NCBI GenBank assembly: GCA_030765055.1
Contig: CM060953.1
Coordinates: 67,507,901-67,571,900 of the forward strand
Direction: 5' to 3'
Length of the DNA: 64,000 nucleotides
Source of the DNA: Mantis religiosa
Taxonomy: Eukaryota; Arthropoda; Insecta; Mantodea; Mantidae
The notes under the pieces are model-generated. The model saw only the letters and a list, made by a program, of their open reading frames with translations, was not told the origin of the DNA and ran no database searches. Below are positions 33,796 to 44,648 of the stretch, piece by piece (position 1 is the stretch's first letter; each line of letters opens with the position of its first letter). The position numbers and the translations under genes are program-made.

Positions 33796-33984
33796 TAGAG
33801 CTACATTAGTGATAACACACTTTGTTTCCCGTTTCTAAGCCTCATACGTTCTGAAATACGTGGCTGTTAGAAGATGACAGTAGCGCCACCGTTTCTGACG
33901 TAATGCAACGCATTCACTTCTGTGCTCAGAGCGTGGGTTTACTTGCACTGGCCTGTAACCTGCTGTAAACAAGCCAATATCAGA

Positions 33985-34370
33985 CTGCAAAATTCAATGC
34001 CATAGCCTAGGTTTGAACCACGGATATCCCACTCTCCGTGCGGGAGAATGCTGAGCTACTATGGCCAACTTGCCGACATGACATTAAATTCTCCAACTGA
34101 CTCCTAAGTTACCCGGTAGACCACTAGGGGTTCTCATATGCTATGAGACACGTACCTTATTGTGGTGACTTACTATGCTGTAAGTACTTAAGAGCCAGGC
34201 TTCATAGTTAAACCATTATGTTTTATTTCAGGTAAACCGCACGGAGAGCGGGAGATCCGTGGTTCGAATCCCGCTTATGGCATTGCATTTTTCAGTCTTG
34301 CTCTACTCATTTAAACCTTAGCTTACACACGGTAAGTGTGGAAGAAATGATTATTTCCGTCAAAACAATA
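33985..34370. repeat. Inverted composite of family 3 tRNA-like repeats
   Basis: A minus-strand unit (33985-34210: tRNA-like head with complement of GGTTTGAACC, then its left flank) is followed by a plus-strand unit that starts inside the head (34226 on: GGGAGATCCGTGGTTCGAAT) and continues into the right flank. The same minus-then-partial-plus arrangement, with a similar junction, occurs at 53360-53690. That suggests the composite spread as one unit. Confidence 0.65.
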
Positions 34371-34611
34371 TAAGCTGGGCATTTTCTAGCTTCAGTCTCC
34401 TGATCTAGTCTGCTGTCGTACTGTAACGTAATTCATGTACGTTTCGGATATTGCTTTCCATATCGACACATTAAACCATGTTTTCGTGTGGCATGTAACA
34501 GTTTCCGTCATCTAGTCGATAAGCCAGATCTTAGGTTCATATTTTTATTCGGGGACATTAAACGGGCACCAATATGCATTATTTTGGCAACACACTCTAC
34601 CCCTCCTCGTG

Positions 34612-35070
34612 GAGGATGTGGATGTGTCTATCAATGTGGTTCCAGCACGATGGACGTCCCGCACATTATGCTCAAATTTCCAGAGACGTTGTGGATGCGA
34701 TGTTTTCAAATAGGTGGATAGGGCGGTGAGATCCTGTGTGATGGCCAGCGCAGTCCCCAGTCATGACGCCATTAGAGTTCTTTCTCTAGGGCAAAGTGAT
34801 AGAGCGTATTAAGAACCGACAACGACAGTAGAGGATATGCAACCTTGTATTATTGCGGCGTATGCGGCAATATCTGTAGAAACACTGCAATCCATGCAAC
34901 ACTCTCCTGTTAGCAGATTCCAAAAATGCATTTATACAAATGGGCACTTCGATGTAATGCACAGCAATGAAGTTTCTGAGAGCTACAGGCCACCAGTAAA
35001 TGTGTTTAGTAAAGCGGAACCAAGTGTGTTATCACTAATTGTAGCTCTAGTTTTTATTTTGATAGAGTAA
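34612..35070 (+). pseudogene. QHDG-type DDE transposase C-terminal half
   Basis: The frame reads WFQHDGRPAHYAQISRDVVD and AMFSNRWIGR, stop, DPV, stop, WPAQSPVMTPLEFFL, stop, GKVIERIK. The order QHDGxPAH (second catalytic aspartate) … WPxxSPxxTPLEFFLWG (third acidic residue, here retained E) is diagnostic of a transposase type common in arthropods. The protein end SVETLQSMQHSPVSRFQKCI follows in another frame (34837-35070). Three stops and at least one frameshift make it inactive. Confidence 0.8.
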
Positions 35071-35258
35071 AATACATGTGCCATTTGAAAATACGTAACT
35101 TGGTGTTGGAAGTGTTATCTGTTTACCTATATGGATTGTGTATAACTTCTCATTGTGTGAGCCTCTGAGATAGGTACATTCCTGTCCAATTGGAATTTTC
35201 ATGTTCTGTTTCATTTCGCAGATAGTTGAGGTCACAGAATTAGGTGGGACACCCTGTA
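34612..35258 (+). mobile_element. 3' part of a QHDG-type DNA transposon
   Basis: Contains the second half of a transposase (34612-35070), a 3' UTR and the terminal sequence GGTGGGACACCCTGTA ending at 35258, where a CA repeat begins. The 3' 250 bp are shared with 55555-55786. The 5' half and the left terminal repeat were not found. Confidence 0.6.
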
Positions 35259-35276
35259 CACACACACACACACACA

Positions 35277-35346
<70 letters not shown>
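35257..35346 (+). repeat. Compound (CA)n-(TA)n microsatellite
   Basis: About 11 CA units followed by GAGA and about 31 TA units, lying exactly between the transposon end at 35258 and a SINE head at 35352. The open frames across it are artefacts. Confidence 0.9.
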
Positions 35347-35349
<3 letters not shown>

Positions 35350-35351
35350 CT

Positions 35352-35670
35352 GCGGCGTGGCGTAGCGGGCTAAGGCAGCGGTCCCTGGCCACGGAAAGTG
35401 GCCCGGGTTCGAACCCATCCATGGGGTGCGGACTTTAGGTCCCGGGTATAGGACCGTTGTCCACTTAGCATCGTGAGGAAAGTGTGGAGATTACGCTAGG
35501 TAAGCGGCCCTGGTCACGGAAACCAACATTCCGGCTGGGGGATGCCGAGATGCTGACCACATCTCCTCCCCGTATCGGTTGGATGATCGTCCACCTCTGC
35601 CGTGCGTAAGTGGGCGTGAGGCCGGCAGTCGGGTTGGTAGGCCTTGGCCCTCTAAGGGCTGTCGCGCCAT
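35352..35670 (+). repeat. tRNA-derived SINE, family 5
   Basis: Head GGCGTAGCGGGCTAAGGCAG (A-box region) and GGGTTCGAACCC (B box at 35405-35416), followed by a body with AGCATCGTGAGGAAAGTG, CATTCCGGCTGGGGGATGCC and an end CTGTCGCGCCAT. The split copy at 38846-39893 carries the same body. Confidence 0.8.
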
Positions 35671-35928
35671 AGGCAAAAAGTATATATATAAATTGACGTT
35701 TTGTGGCGAACATCAAGATATGAAGAAACATTCCAAAATATTATGAAATACAAATTTTAAAGTAAAACTATCTTAAACATTTAGGGCTTGGAGCAGATTT
35801 ACTTTTTTTTAAATATGTTGTAAAGTTTTATCTAATATTTAGCACTAACGCATCAAAGTAGTGAACAAAATATATAAATGTCATATATTATAATCACTGT
35901 AAAAGTTATTGAAGAGTAGTCACTACTT

Positions 35929-36207
35929 ATTTTGTAAACACAAACTTCAAAACTAAAGAGGGTTTAATTTTGCATGTACCATAGAAAATGCTACATTTCC
36001 TCAACTGTACTGGTTTATTAGACATGTTGATATTAGTTTTCCTTGATGAGTTTTTAAAAATAATTGGATTTTGTAAACACAAACTTCAAAACTAAAGAGG
36101 GTTTAATTTTGCATGTACCATAGAAAATGCTACATTTCCTCAACTGTACTGGTTTATTAGACATGCTGATATTAGTTTTCCTTGATGAGTTTTTAAAAAT
36201 AATTGGT
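35929..36207 (+). repeat. Recent 139-bp tandem duplication
   Basis: Two adjacent units (about 35929-36067 and 36068-36206) starting TTTTGTAAACACAAAC are identical except for one T/C change (GACATGTTGAT against GACATGCTGAT). No coding content is visible. The near-identity indicates a recent slip or unequal exchange. Confidence 0.9.
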
Positions 36208-36209
36208 TT

Positions 36210-38845
36210 TCTAAATGTGTTTCTCAGGAAACCGCCAAATAGGATACCTGGAAAGCCGGATTTATTATAATGTAAAATGTTTTAAAAGCAAAATATGACG
36301 AACTTTACAAAATATGAAAATTTTCAGATCATATTGGATTTTATCAAAATATTGTGTAAAATAAAGATTTCATAAGGAACGTCAATAAAATAGTGTAAAA
36401 GTTCGGAATCCGAAGAATGCTTAGATAGACTCCGCGCTCCACTTTTAAAAGCTTTAATCAAATTTTAAAGTTAGGAGAATGTTAGTGCTAGATATGAACT
36501 ATATTATTATTCTTTATCCTTGTTTTCCAGCTATTGAAGTTTTCAGCATTTTCCTTCATTTAAAATGCTCCTTACCTCGCTGTTTGGGTGTTAGGTTGAT
36601 GCAACTTGCTACACACATTCACAAAGCCACAGTGAATAGAAATTGCGCTAGGTTTTATTGTGAGATGTTTTTAGGCACATTTTATTTACTTCAAAACACG
36701 ATTTCAATTTTTTTGGAAAAAAGCCATTTTCAAATTTCTGGAGCCTAAAGTTATTGAGACACAGAGAAACCTAGGGCAATTTCAAAAAGTGTATGTATTG
36801 GGAACCTGTTGTTAAAATATTAGACTACAGTTTAAGTTATTTTGTGCAAGGGACTTTTTTTGATAACACAAGAAAAAATAAATATGACCTTAATTCCCAA
36901 ACTATCAAAGTGAAATTCATAAAATTTGGGCTGTATAATATTTGAAATATCCTAAATCTATTCTATAAATATTAAAATGCTAGGCTTATTAGTTGAGGAT
37001 TTCAAATTTTCAGTCATACATAATCCCTAAAATTCTTTATTGCTTGCAGGTCATACGACGTAGGGGGAGTCCTCGCCCCCTGTTACCTACTTAAATCAAT
37101 TATGGTTACCATCCACTTCCAAGAGAAAGGAATGAAGTTATACATGATGTATGCCTTAGGCAGACAGGACCCACAGATGTGCGAAAATTCCTGGCAATCC
37201 GAGGCACAAAGAGCCGTTCCACTGCTAGAGTTACCTAGAGAGGGCGTTGAACGACCCGTTGACCAAGCAGCCCTTAGCAGCCCCCAGGTATCCACGTGCT
37301 CTATACAAAACATGAAACAGTTCAGAAATAGGGCCGAAAGTGGATTGAAAGAGAATTGTGAAACATAATGAAACTGTATCTGCAATTAATTATCACGAAG
37401 GGATAGAAAAATAAACTTAGGTAGAAGATCTATAAATAGAATTTGATGTATTGTACTCACTTGATTTTCTAAATTAACTGTTGTTATTGAAATCACCTAT
37501 TTTCTATCTTATTTATGTTAATAGATTTAAAAAAGTTGCTTATATTTTTTATTACCTACTTCCTTGTAGATGCAAAGGAATAAGGAAATATAGTAGGTTA
37601 AATGATAGTCCATTGTTTTTAGAGGTCTTCACTAGGTAATGGCGAATGAATTTATTTGAATGATTAGAGGTTAAGAAGGAATACAAATAAAAGAAAAATG
37701 AATAATGATTTAGTATTTGTGAAATGTGTAAGCATTGAAAAAGTAAAAAATAAACAAGTAATCTCAGAAATGGGTAGCTCCTCGAAATGATTTATTTGAC
37801 ATTAAATGTGTGATTTAAGCATTTTATATTTATTTTATGTAAGGCTCGACTGTTTCTTTAATTAAAATGCGTTCACATTGAAGAGTACCTGAGAGACATT
37901 CCCCAAATATTAGTCACAAAGATAATATGCATATATCTCATTTTTATAAACAATGTTATAGCCGTTTTTGAGAAAATGAAAATATTTGAATATTTTCAAA
38001 GTAAAGAGAGTATGGGGCGAGGACGTTGCATTTTTGAAACATGCTGAATTTAAATAGCAACTTTGGTATGTAACCGATTTCTCGTTTCTGAGTTATTTTG
38101 TTCTCACCTGCATAGCGACCTTTATCAGGGGTTTAGGGAATGTAAAAACACTTTCTCCGTTGAGATCTTGGTACCCAGATTTTACGCGGAATGCAATAGC
38201 TGCTCTACTGATGAGTACATAGTAGAGAAAGTTAAACTTGCGTTAGAATCGTTTGTAGAAGATAAAAGTCTATAGAGTGATATCTGCTTATTTGCAACAA
38301 AATATCACATCGTTTCGTAGATACTATCATTGTACTATATTTCGTCCTGTTGTCATTACAAAGAAAGAAATCAGGCCATTAAGAAGTAATGTGCAACAGT
38401 AGATGTACTCTCCAGTTCCATTGTAGATATCTTGCCAACAAAAGAATTTCATTAGAGGAAAATTATCCGTAGCTATCCAGTGTCTGCGACATAATCAGCC
38501 ATGGAATGAGGCGCAAGCAGCATTTTAAACTAATGAACGCGGTGATAGTTATTTTGCTCTAATGAAATTCTTTCCTCAGTCAGACATTGCTGAAGTGTAC
38601 AAATTCATGTATGTTCTAGGAAGTTTAATGGAAGGATGTGTGTTCCACGTATGTTGGTTGCGATTTTATTCCAGAAAGTTTGCCTTCTGTAAAGATCCAT
38701 GCAAAACAACTCCAGGAAACATCCGCATACTAAGAACAAGGTCTTTAATGGTAGAATTTTCAATTACATGGTATTATAACCACATTTCATCGTTATGGTT
38801 GCAAGAATTATGATTTTTCTATTCTCTTTGAAACAAAATCATGTG
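36210..38845. other. Stretch without recognisable genes
   Basis: AT-rich apart from a block at 37050-37300 that is richer in G+C and open in both strands for about 90-100 codons. The peptides resemble nothing I know and there are no signs of splicing to other exons. Confidence 0.4.
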
Positions 38846-39893
38846 CTGCGTCGTGGTGTAGCGGGCCAAGGCAGCATGTCTTGGTCCCTGGTGACTGAGA
38901 CGGAAACCTGAGGCTATAAGCAGCTGTGGGAAGAAAAACTACATTAACTAAAGAATGTGTCCACATAAGCTAAACGAGCGAGAAAAGGGCAACGAAGAAG
39001 AAAAAACTCCCCTAAGGAATGTGAGAAAAAGACCGAATATTTCTTCCCATGACCCCGAAGGTCAAAACCTGGTGGGACAAAAAAAACTGAACTTGCCTAG
39101 ATATAAGAGGGGGTGAGAGACCAGTAAGAGTAAATATAAGGAAAACAAACCTCCAATCAAAATTGCTATGCATCACGTGATACGGGCGGAATAGTCATGC
39201 AATAGTAAAGGGGCGGGGATAGATAGTCCGCGGTCGGAAAGAACGCTAAGAGTCCAGGAAAGACTGCGACACTTCATCTTGAGTCGTTTCCGGGGAAGGT
39301 GGCGTGAAGTGACGAGTAATTTATGCGGGAAAGTGAAACGTATGCAATGGAATAAAAGAGTGATACCAACGTTGTATCGAGCAAGTGGGTTGGGGAACAA
39401 GCTCTGATCTAAATGTCATATAAATAAACTGGTGGGAGAAGTCAAGGAAGCAAAGAGTACTTTCATTTAAACGCTGCACCTTGGGAGAGAGTACACTTAT
39501 GCTCACCCGTACCGACACTATTCCTGAGCATAATCGGTCTTTCCCTAATTGCATCCTACATAAATGGGATCTTTTCCCTGAACTAGGATTATATCCACCG
39601 ATTCGCTCCTAATGACGTAAAGCGGCCCGTATTCGATCTCATCCAAGGGGTGCGGATTTTAAGTCCCGGTTATAGGACCAGTGCCCACTCAGCATCGTGA
39701 GGAAAGTGAGGAACTTACGATAGGTAGGCGGTCCTGTCAGGAAAGCCAGCATTCCGGCTGGGGGATGCCAAGATGCTGACCACATCTCCTCTCCGTATCA
39801 GTTAGATGATCGCTCACCTCTACCTTGGTAAGTGGGTGTGAGGCCGACAGTCGGGTTGGTAGGCCTTGGACCTCTTAGGGTTGTCGCACCAGG
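38846..39893 (+). repeat. Family 5 SINE split by an insert of about 0.7 kb
   Basis: The head (38846-38905: CTGCGTCGTGGTGTAGCGGG) and the body (39619-39893: GCGGCCCGTATTCGATCTCA to GTCGCACC) are consecutive parts of the SINE at 35352-35670. Between them lie about 710 bp with no recognised coding sequence. GACG occurs at both junctions, but four bases are weak support for a target-site duplication. The nature of the insert is unknown. Confidence 0.6.
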
Positions 39894-39899
39894 GTTTAT

Positions 39900-40425
39900 T
39901 TTTATTAGAAATAAAATCATCCTCCATTCATTCTACCCTATGGGTTTTGGTAACAGTCCCTACCTCGAATCCAGTAAATGATTCTCGTCACGACACAACT
40001 GATTCATTGCCTCTCACCCTATTCATTTCCCCAATTTGAAATTCATTCTCTATACAAAACATAAATCCCAGACTATAACCGAACATTTTTGGTAAAGTTT
40101 GCGAATTTTAAACCTTATAACGCTTTGGAACATTTAAATATGTGTATTTAGTATTAATTATGCAAGTTCAACGACCATGGTCTATGTTGTTTCCAAGCTA
40201 TTCTCTGTTATATAAATATAGGTGAACAGTTGGTGAAAATTAGGAAAAATGATAAAAATCACAACTTGAAATTAATTCACTGGGAAACAATGAAAATGCT
40301 TCGGGCTTAAAAATTAGTGAATTTACATATATTTCTATCTGCTGAATTCAAAAATCACCACAAAAATGATAGATTAGCTCTTGTTTTGAAGATAAAGTGA
40401 CATTTCATATTTAGAGTGAAGATTT
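39900..40425. other. AT-rich stretch, nothing recognised
   Basis: No recognisable coding frame, tRNA-like box or shared repeat. Confidence 0.45.
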
Positions 40426-40428
40426 TAA

Positions 40429-40770
40429 ATTTGGGGGAATTTTTTTGGGAGTTGGCACACCTGTCAAAATACCGTAGATGACAACTACAAGCATTTGGTG
40501 ACAGTGCTCCTGCAACCATACCGTAACCTTGGATGCAACATGTCCCTTAAGATCCATTTTCTCCACTCCTACATAGACTTTTCCCCTCCTAGTTGTGGAG
40601 CTGTTAGTGATGAACATGGAGAGAGATTCCATCAGGACATTTCTGTTATGGAACAAAGATATCAGGGCCGTTGGAATGAAATAATGCTTGCGGATTATTA
40701 TTGGTCTTTGGATAGGAATTCTGCGGAACACCATCACAAGAGACAAGCTAAAAGACAACGAAGTCGATAG
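40429..40770 (+). pseudogene. Fragment of an abundant arthropod repeat protein
   Basis: One open frame reads NYKHLVTVLLQPYRNLGCNM, SLKIHFLHSYIDF, GAVSDEHGERFHQDISVMEQ, RYQGRWNEIMLADYYWSLDR to a TAG. This is the C-terminal end of a large uncharacterised protein seen in very many copies in arthropod genomes (CNMSLKIHFLHS and GAVSDEHGERFHQDI are its hallmarks). Its copy number implies a mobile element, but I do not know its enzymatic class. Upstream the frame meets a stop at 40426. No terminal repeats were identified. Confidence 0.65.
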
Positions 40771-40968
40771 GCCACCACATGATTCTCTTCAGACACGACT
40801 ATCTGCGAAGTATTTTTCCAGCAATTTAGAACTCTTAGCATGTAATTACCAGTTAAAAAAATCAAATGCAGTTTCATTGTTGTTAGCATGTATGTAATTA
40901 AAATGTATCCTTTTCTCTCAGTCCGTTAATATGTAATACTTCCAACTTGTGTATATCATAGAAACTAG

Positions 40969-41206
40969 GCCTGCCTCGGTAGCGTAGATGGTAGCATGTC
41001 TGCCTCACGTTCAGGTCCCGAGTTCGAATATCGGTCAGGGTGAGCTACCTGGATAAGGTTTTTTCCGGGTTTTCCCCTTATCCTGAAAGACGAATGTCGG
41101 GTAACTCTAAAGCTCCATGGAACCCGGACGCATTGAGCATCATTTCACCCATTTCATTCATCGTCCGATATGACTAAATGTTGGAGGACGTAAATTAAAA
41201 GAAAAG
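40969..41206 (+). mobile_element. Family 2 SINE with perfect 13-bp target-site duplication
   Basis: The insert is bounded by TCATAGAAACTAG at 40956-40968 and at 41207-41219. The 238-bp unit has the head GCCTGCCTCGGTAGCGTAGA, B-box region GAGTTCGAATATCGG, a body with GGGTAACTCTAAAGCTCCAT and the tail GGACGTAAATTAAAAGAAAA. This is the cleanest reference copy of the family in the window. Confidence 0.9.
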
Positions 41207-41729
41207 TCATAGAAACTAGAGCTAATAAATATTGTTCATTGTCATATTTGTTTTTCTCAACCCAAAATTAGTAGGAATTGCCTCATGAAGTGCTCGAAAC
41301 ATTCAGTTATTATTTTTGTTGTGAAATGTTATTTACGGCTATTTTGGGAGAATTTTGCATAAATATTTCCTATCAGAGTAAAAATGAGAAAGTTGCGTTA
41401 CAATTTAATTAATCTTAAGCTGAGGGCATGCTTGTTCATTTCAGGATTTTTCCTATATTTCTTACATTTTGTTCAAACTTTATTGTTGCGTGGTTGCAAA
41501 ATTTCCCGCAGGTACATTCATTAGTTTCCAAATTCTGTATTTTACATAAAACACTAATAGAACTAAATGCACAGAATTTCAGGTCCCGCCCTTGAATATA
41601 ATTTTCTTCGATGCAATTTTTGAACTATTAACATAGCATTTCTGGAGAACTTTATTCAATATCTACTAACTATAATTTCCCATGCAGTTGTTAAGATAAA
41701 GTGAATAAGAGCAAGATTTGTTATGGACA

Positions 41730-42905
41730 TACGAGGGTCGGCTGATAAGTTCCGGGCTTCAAATAGAGATGGCGCCACCGAGAGAATTCCATGTATAGTA
41801 TCATTTAGACTAGTTTGCATCCATAGTTTCAGGTCAATAGCTTGTTTAAGTTTTGAATGACTGTATTTTAAAGAAGACTAGTGGAGAAGTCTCACGAAAT
41901 TGGAGAGTTTGGAAAAACGAGTAGTTATTAAATACTTGCATTTGAAACGCCTAATGCCTAAAGGAATCAAGAAGGAAATGGATAGCACATGGAAAAGCTC
42001 TGCCCCTTCACAAACAATGATTAAAATGTGGGTTGCAGAGTTTACAATGTGATGAGCACTAGTGATGTGCGTCACTCTGGACGCCCTGTGGAAGATCAGA
42101 GATCATTGAAAAAAAAAAATCATCTTTTAGTACTGGAAGACCGCAGATTAAAGTTGAGATAGTAGAGGCTGTAAACATACCAAAAGAACGTGCAGGTAAT
42201 ATTTTAAGAAATGGTTTGGACTTTCATAAGATCTGTGAAAGATGAGTGCCGCGTTTGTTGATTCCTGATCAAAAGCTGCAAAGAAAAACTGTTTCTGATA
42301 AGAATTTGGAGTTCTACCGTAAAAATCCCAGTGAATTTTTAGACGGCTTATTACCATAGATGAAAACTGAATACCTCATCACATTCCAGAAAGTAAATCG
42401 CATTCAAAGCAATGGTTTGTGCCAGGTGAACCAACTCCAAAAAAGGCAAAGTCAATTTTATCAGCTAAGAAGGTTATGACCAGTGTTTGCTGGGATGCAG
42501 AGGGAATTGTTTATATTAATTTCTTGGAGAAAGGTGACCACTACGCATGCTTCTAGCAACGTTTGAGCGATGAGGTGAAAAGAAAAAGATGTTATTTGGC
42601 AAAGAAAAAATCTTGTTTGTTCACGACAATGCTGCGGCCTATTTCAGTGGAAACAATTGCGAATTAAAGTTTGAATTGCTTGAAAATCCACCCTATTCAC
42701 AACATATAGCACCCAGTGTCTACCACCTGTGCCCAAACCTAAAAAACAATTTTGGAGGGCGAAGATATCACGACAATTAGGAAGTTATTGATGGGGTAAA
42801 CAGCTATTTTGAGGACCATGATAAATCGCATACAGAAATGTTTTAAAAATTATAGTGAATGTATTAACCTTTCTGGATATTGTGTTGAGAAATAAAGAAA
42901 AACAT
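41730..42905 (+). mobile_element. mariner-family DNA transposon, 3' end missing
   Basis: Starts with a mariner-type terminal repeat TACGAGGGTCGGCTGATAAG (41730 on), followed by a transposase with many disruptions (41881-42890). The matching right terminal repeat is not present; a family 4 SINE body (42921-43046) begins about where it would be expected. Confidence 0.75.
41881..42890 (+). pseudogene. mariner transposase
   Basis: Recognisable blocks in order: TIDEN then a stop where tryptophan is expected (first catalytic aspartate at 42359-42361), SKSHSKQWFVPGEPTPKKAK, VCWDAEGIVYINFLEKG, LFVHDNAAAY (second aspartate at 42625-42627), PPYSQHIAPSVYHL and ECINLSGYCVEK. The third catalytic aspartate of the D34D triad is replaced by valine (42718-42720), and the spacing is 30 rather than 34 residues. 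Several frameshifts and stops lie upstream. Inactive. Confidence 0.85.
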
Positions 42906-42920
42906 TTGAAATGTTTAATG

Positions 42921-43046
42921 AAACTGATGATGCATGAGATGAAGATGGAACAGTTGTTGGACTGAGATGGTTGGGGAAACCGGAGATCTTGGAGAAAACC
43001 CGGCCCAGTGCAGTGTTGTATACCACAAGTCTCACTTTGCGTTCGT
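42921..43046 (-). repeat. Family 4 SINE, body only
   Basis: Matches the 3' body of the SINE at 10558-10784 (complement of GGGGAAACCGGAGATC, GAGAAAACCCGGCCCAG, CACAAGTCTCACTTTG). The tRNA-like head is absent. Confidence 0.65.
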
Positions 43047-43618
43047 ATGTTGAGAGTTTTAATTTAAAATTTTGATAAAATAGATCACGTTATCTTATTT
43101 CCAACCAAGATAAATAAAACATACTTTAAAATTTAAGCAATATGCATTGATTTCGCCCTTTCAGCAGTGGTTATTTGTGGATAAAGGTGTTGAGTACAGT
43201 TGTATTATATTGTATAAGAAAGCAACACAGGTATGTTCACCTTCTCTTAAGGAGTTAAATCAGCAATGCTTTGTAGTGCAACTATTATATGTTTCAAATG
43301 GGAAGGTATTTGTCCTTGAGCGCTACTAGATGAGCAACCAATCGGAGTCCTGTGGTGTTGTTGTATTGCATTCCCGCTAAGTGGTGTGTGAGGAGCGCCA
43401 ACTTAATCAATCTGTATGAAATACTATTCGCGCTAAGACAAAAATTCAGATTTTGCCAAAACTGATCCATGTGGAAGGTAGAGAGTAATGTATCTAACAT
43501 AACCATGAATATCCCATATTGTTAGCTCAAATAGTCTTTCTAATACAAATAAATAAAACACTATTACCTGTAGTATAACAATAAATCGTGACGTAAGCAC
43601 TGTATGAATATCATTATT

Positions 43619-44047
43619 GGTTGGCATGTATGCGTGTACGTATATTTGTAATGACTCAGAACTGAAACCTATATGTTTGACATGACGTGACAAAAGAATT
43701 ACTTTGAATTAGCCAATTCAAGCGAGAGGAAACAATAAATTTCCGGCTGCCCTGGCAGAACGTGTCTCGTCACATTATATATTTGCTTATGAATTGTTCG
43801 TAATCTGTATTTACTCTACAGAGTTCAAAGTGGTTGGTGTGTATGTATGTACATATACTTTTAATTACTCAGAATTGAAATTTAAACTGCTGACATGGCG
43901 TGATAAAAGAATTACTGTGAATAAGTCAAGGTATTAAATTTGAGAAACAGCAAACACTTCATTTCCTGTTAGTCTGTGGAATGCTATTTGCTTATATTTA
44001 TGAATGAAATGTGGATAAGAAGTGCTTATTTACTCTGGAGAGTTCAG
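43619..44047 (+). repeat. Two-unit degenerate tandem repeat inside the transposon
   Basis: Units of about 213 bp begin GGTTGGCATGTATGCGTGTA (43619) and GGTTGGTGTGTATGTATGTA (43832) and each ends near TTTACTCTRSAGAGTTCA. They lie just upstream of the transposase ATG and may have been internal regulatory or transposase-binding sequence. Confidence 0.65.
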
Positions 44048-44103
44048 ATAATATAATTCAGTTGTTCTTTACACAACAGTAGAGTAAGAGCTAAATAGTG
44101 CAA

Positions 44104-44648
44104 TGGCTTCTTGCGGTGAATTTAGTGGCGAGTCAAAAAGGCAGGTATTGCGAAGTCAGGTTCAAAGTATTTATTATTTTTAAGGTGTACACGTTCTTCA
44201 AAAAAGATTCGGAAACAAACTAAAATGACTTATTGCAAAGAGTACTTCCATTTAAAAACACGGAAAAAGTGTATCAGCTGTATCAACTTGAAATTGAAAT
44301 GAGACACAAGGTAATACGCCTCCCATCTTACCACTGCCAATATAATCCATTTGAGTTGGTGTGGGCTCAAATAAAAAGGGGCAGAGGGTTCCAAACAGAA
44401 ATAATACTTTTAAACTGACGGACGTTGAAAGACTTGTTCACGAAGAAAATGACAAAGTAACACAACAGGACTGGGAAAACTGCGTAAGGCATTCAGATTT
44501 TAAGACAGAAATAGCACGTGACGAGATTTTGCAACCTGTAATCATAAATTTGCAAGACTCAGACGATGAAGACAGTGACAATGACGAATTATATCTTAAC
44601 GGAAGTGACATTGGCAGCGATGTGTATGAGCCATTGGCAGTTCCATAG
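44104..44648 (+). pseudogene. ITm-type DDE transposase, N-terminal stub joined to C-terminus
   Basis: ATG 44104 opens MASCGEFSGESKRQVLRSQV with a stop soon after. From about 44230 another frame reads HKVIRLPSYHCQYNPFELVW then AQIKRG; the glutamate in NPFEL is the last residue of the catalytic triad. After a frameshift NNTFKLTDVERLVHEENDKV and RDEILQPVIINLQDSDDEDS follow to a TAG, the acidic C-terminal tail typical of this family. Both earlier catalytic residues are missing. Confidence 0.8.

Noticed and set aside
35240..35438. Frames of 60-123 codons across the TA repeat
   Set aside because: Ile-Tyr repeats come from the TA microsatellite and the flanks are SINE and transposon sequence.
37083..37385. 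A small gene in the GC-richer block
   Set aside because: Both strands are open over the same bases, and neither peptide shows a known domain, so I could not choose or defend either.
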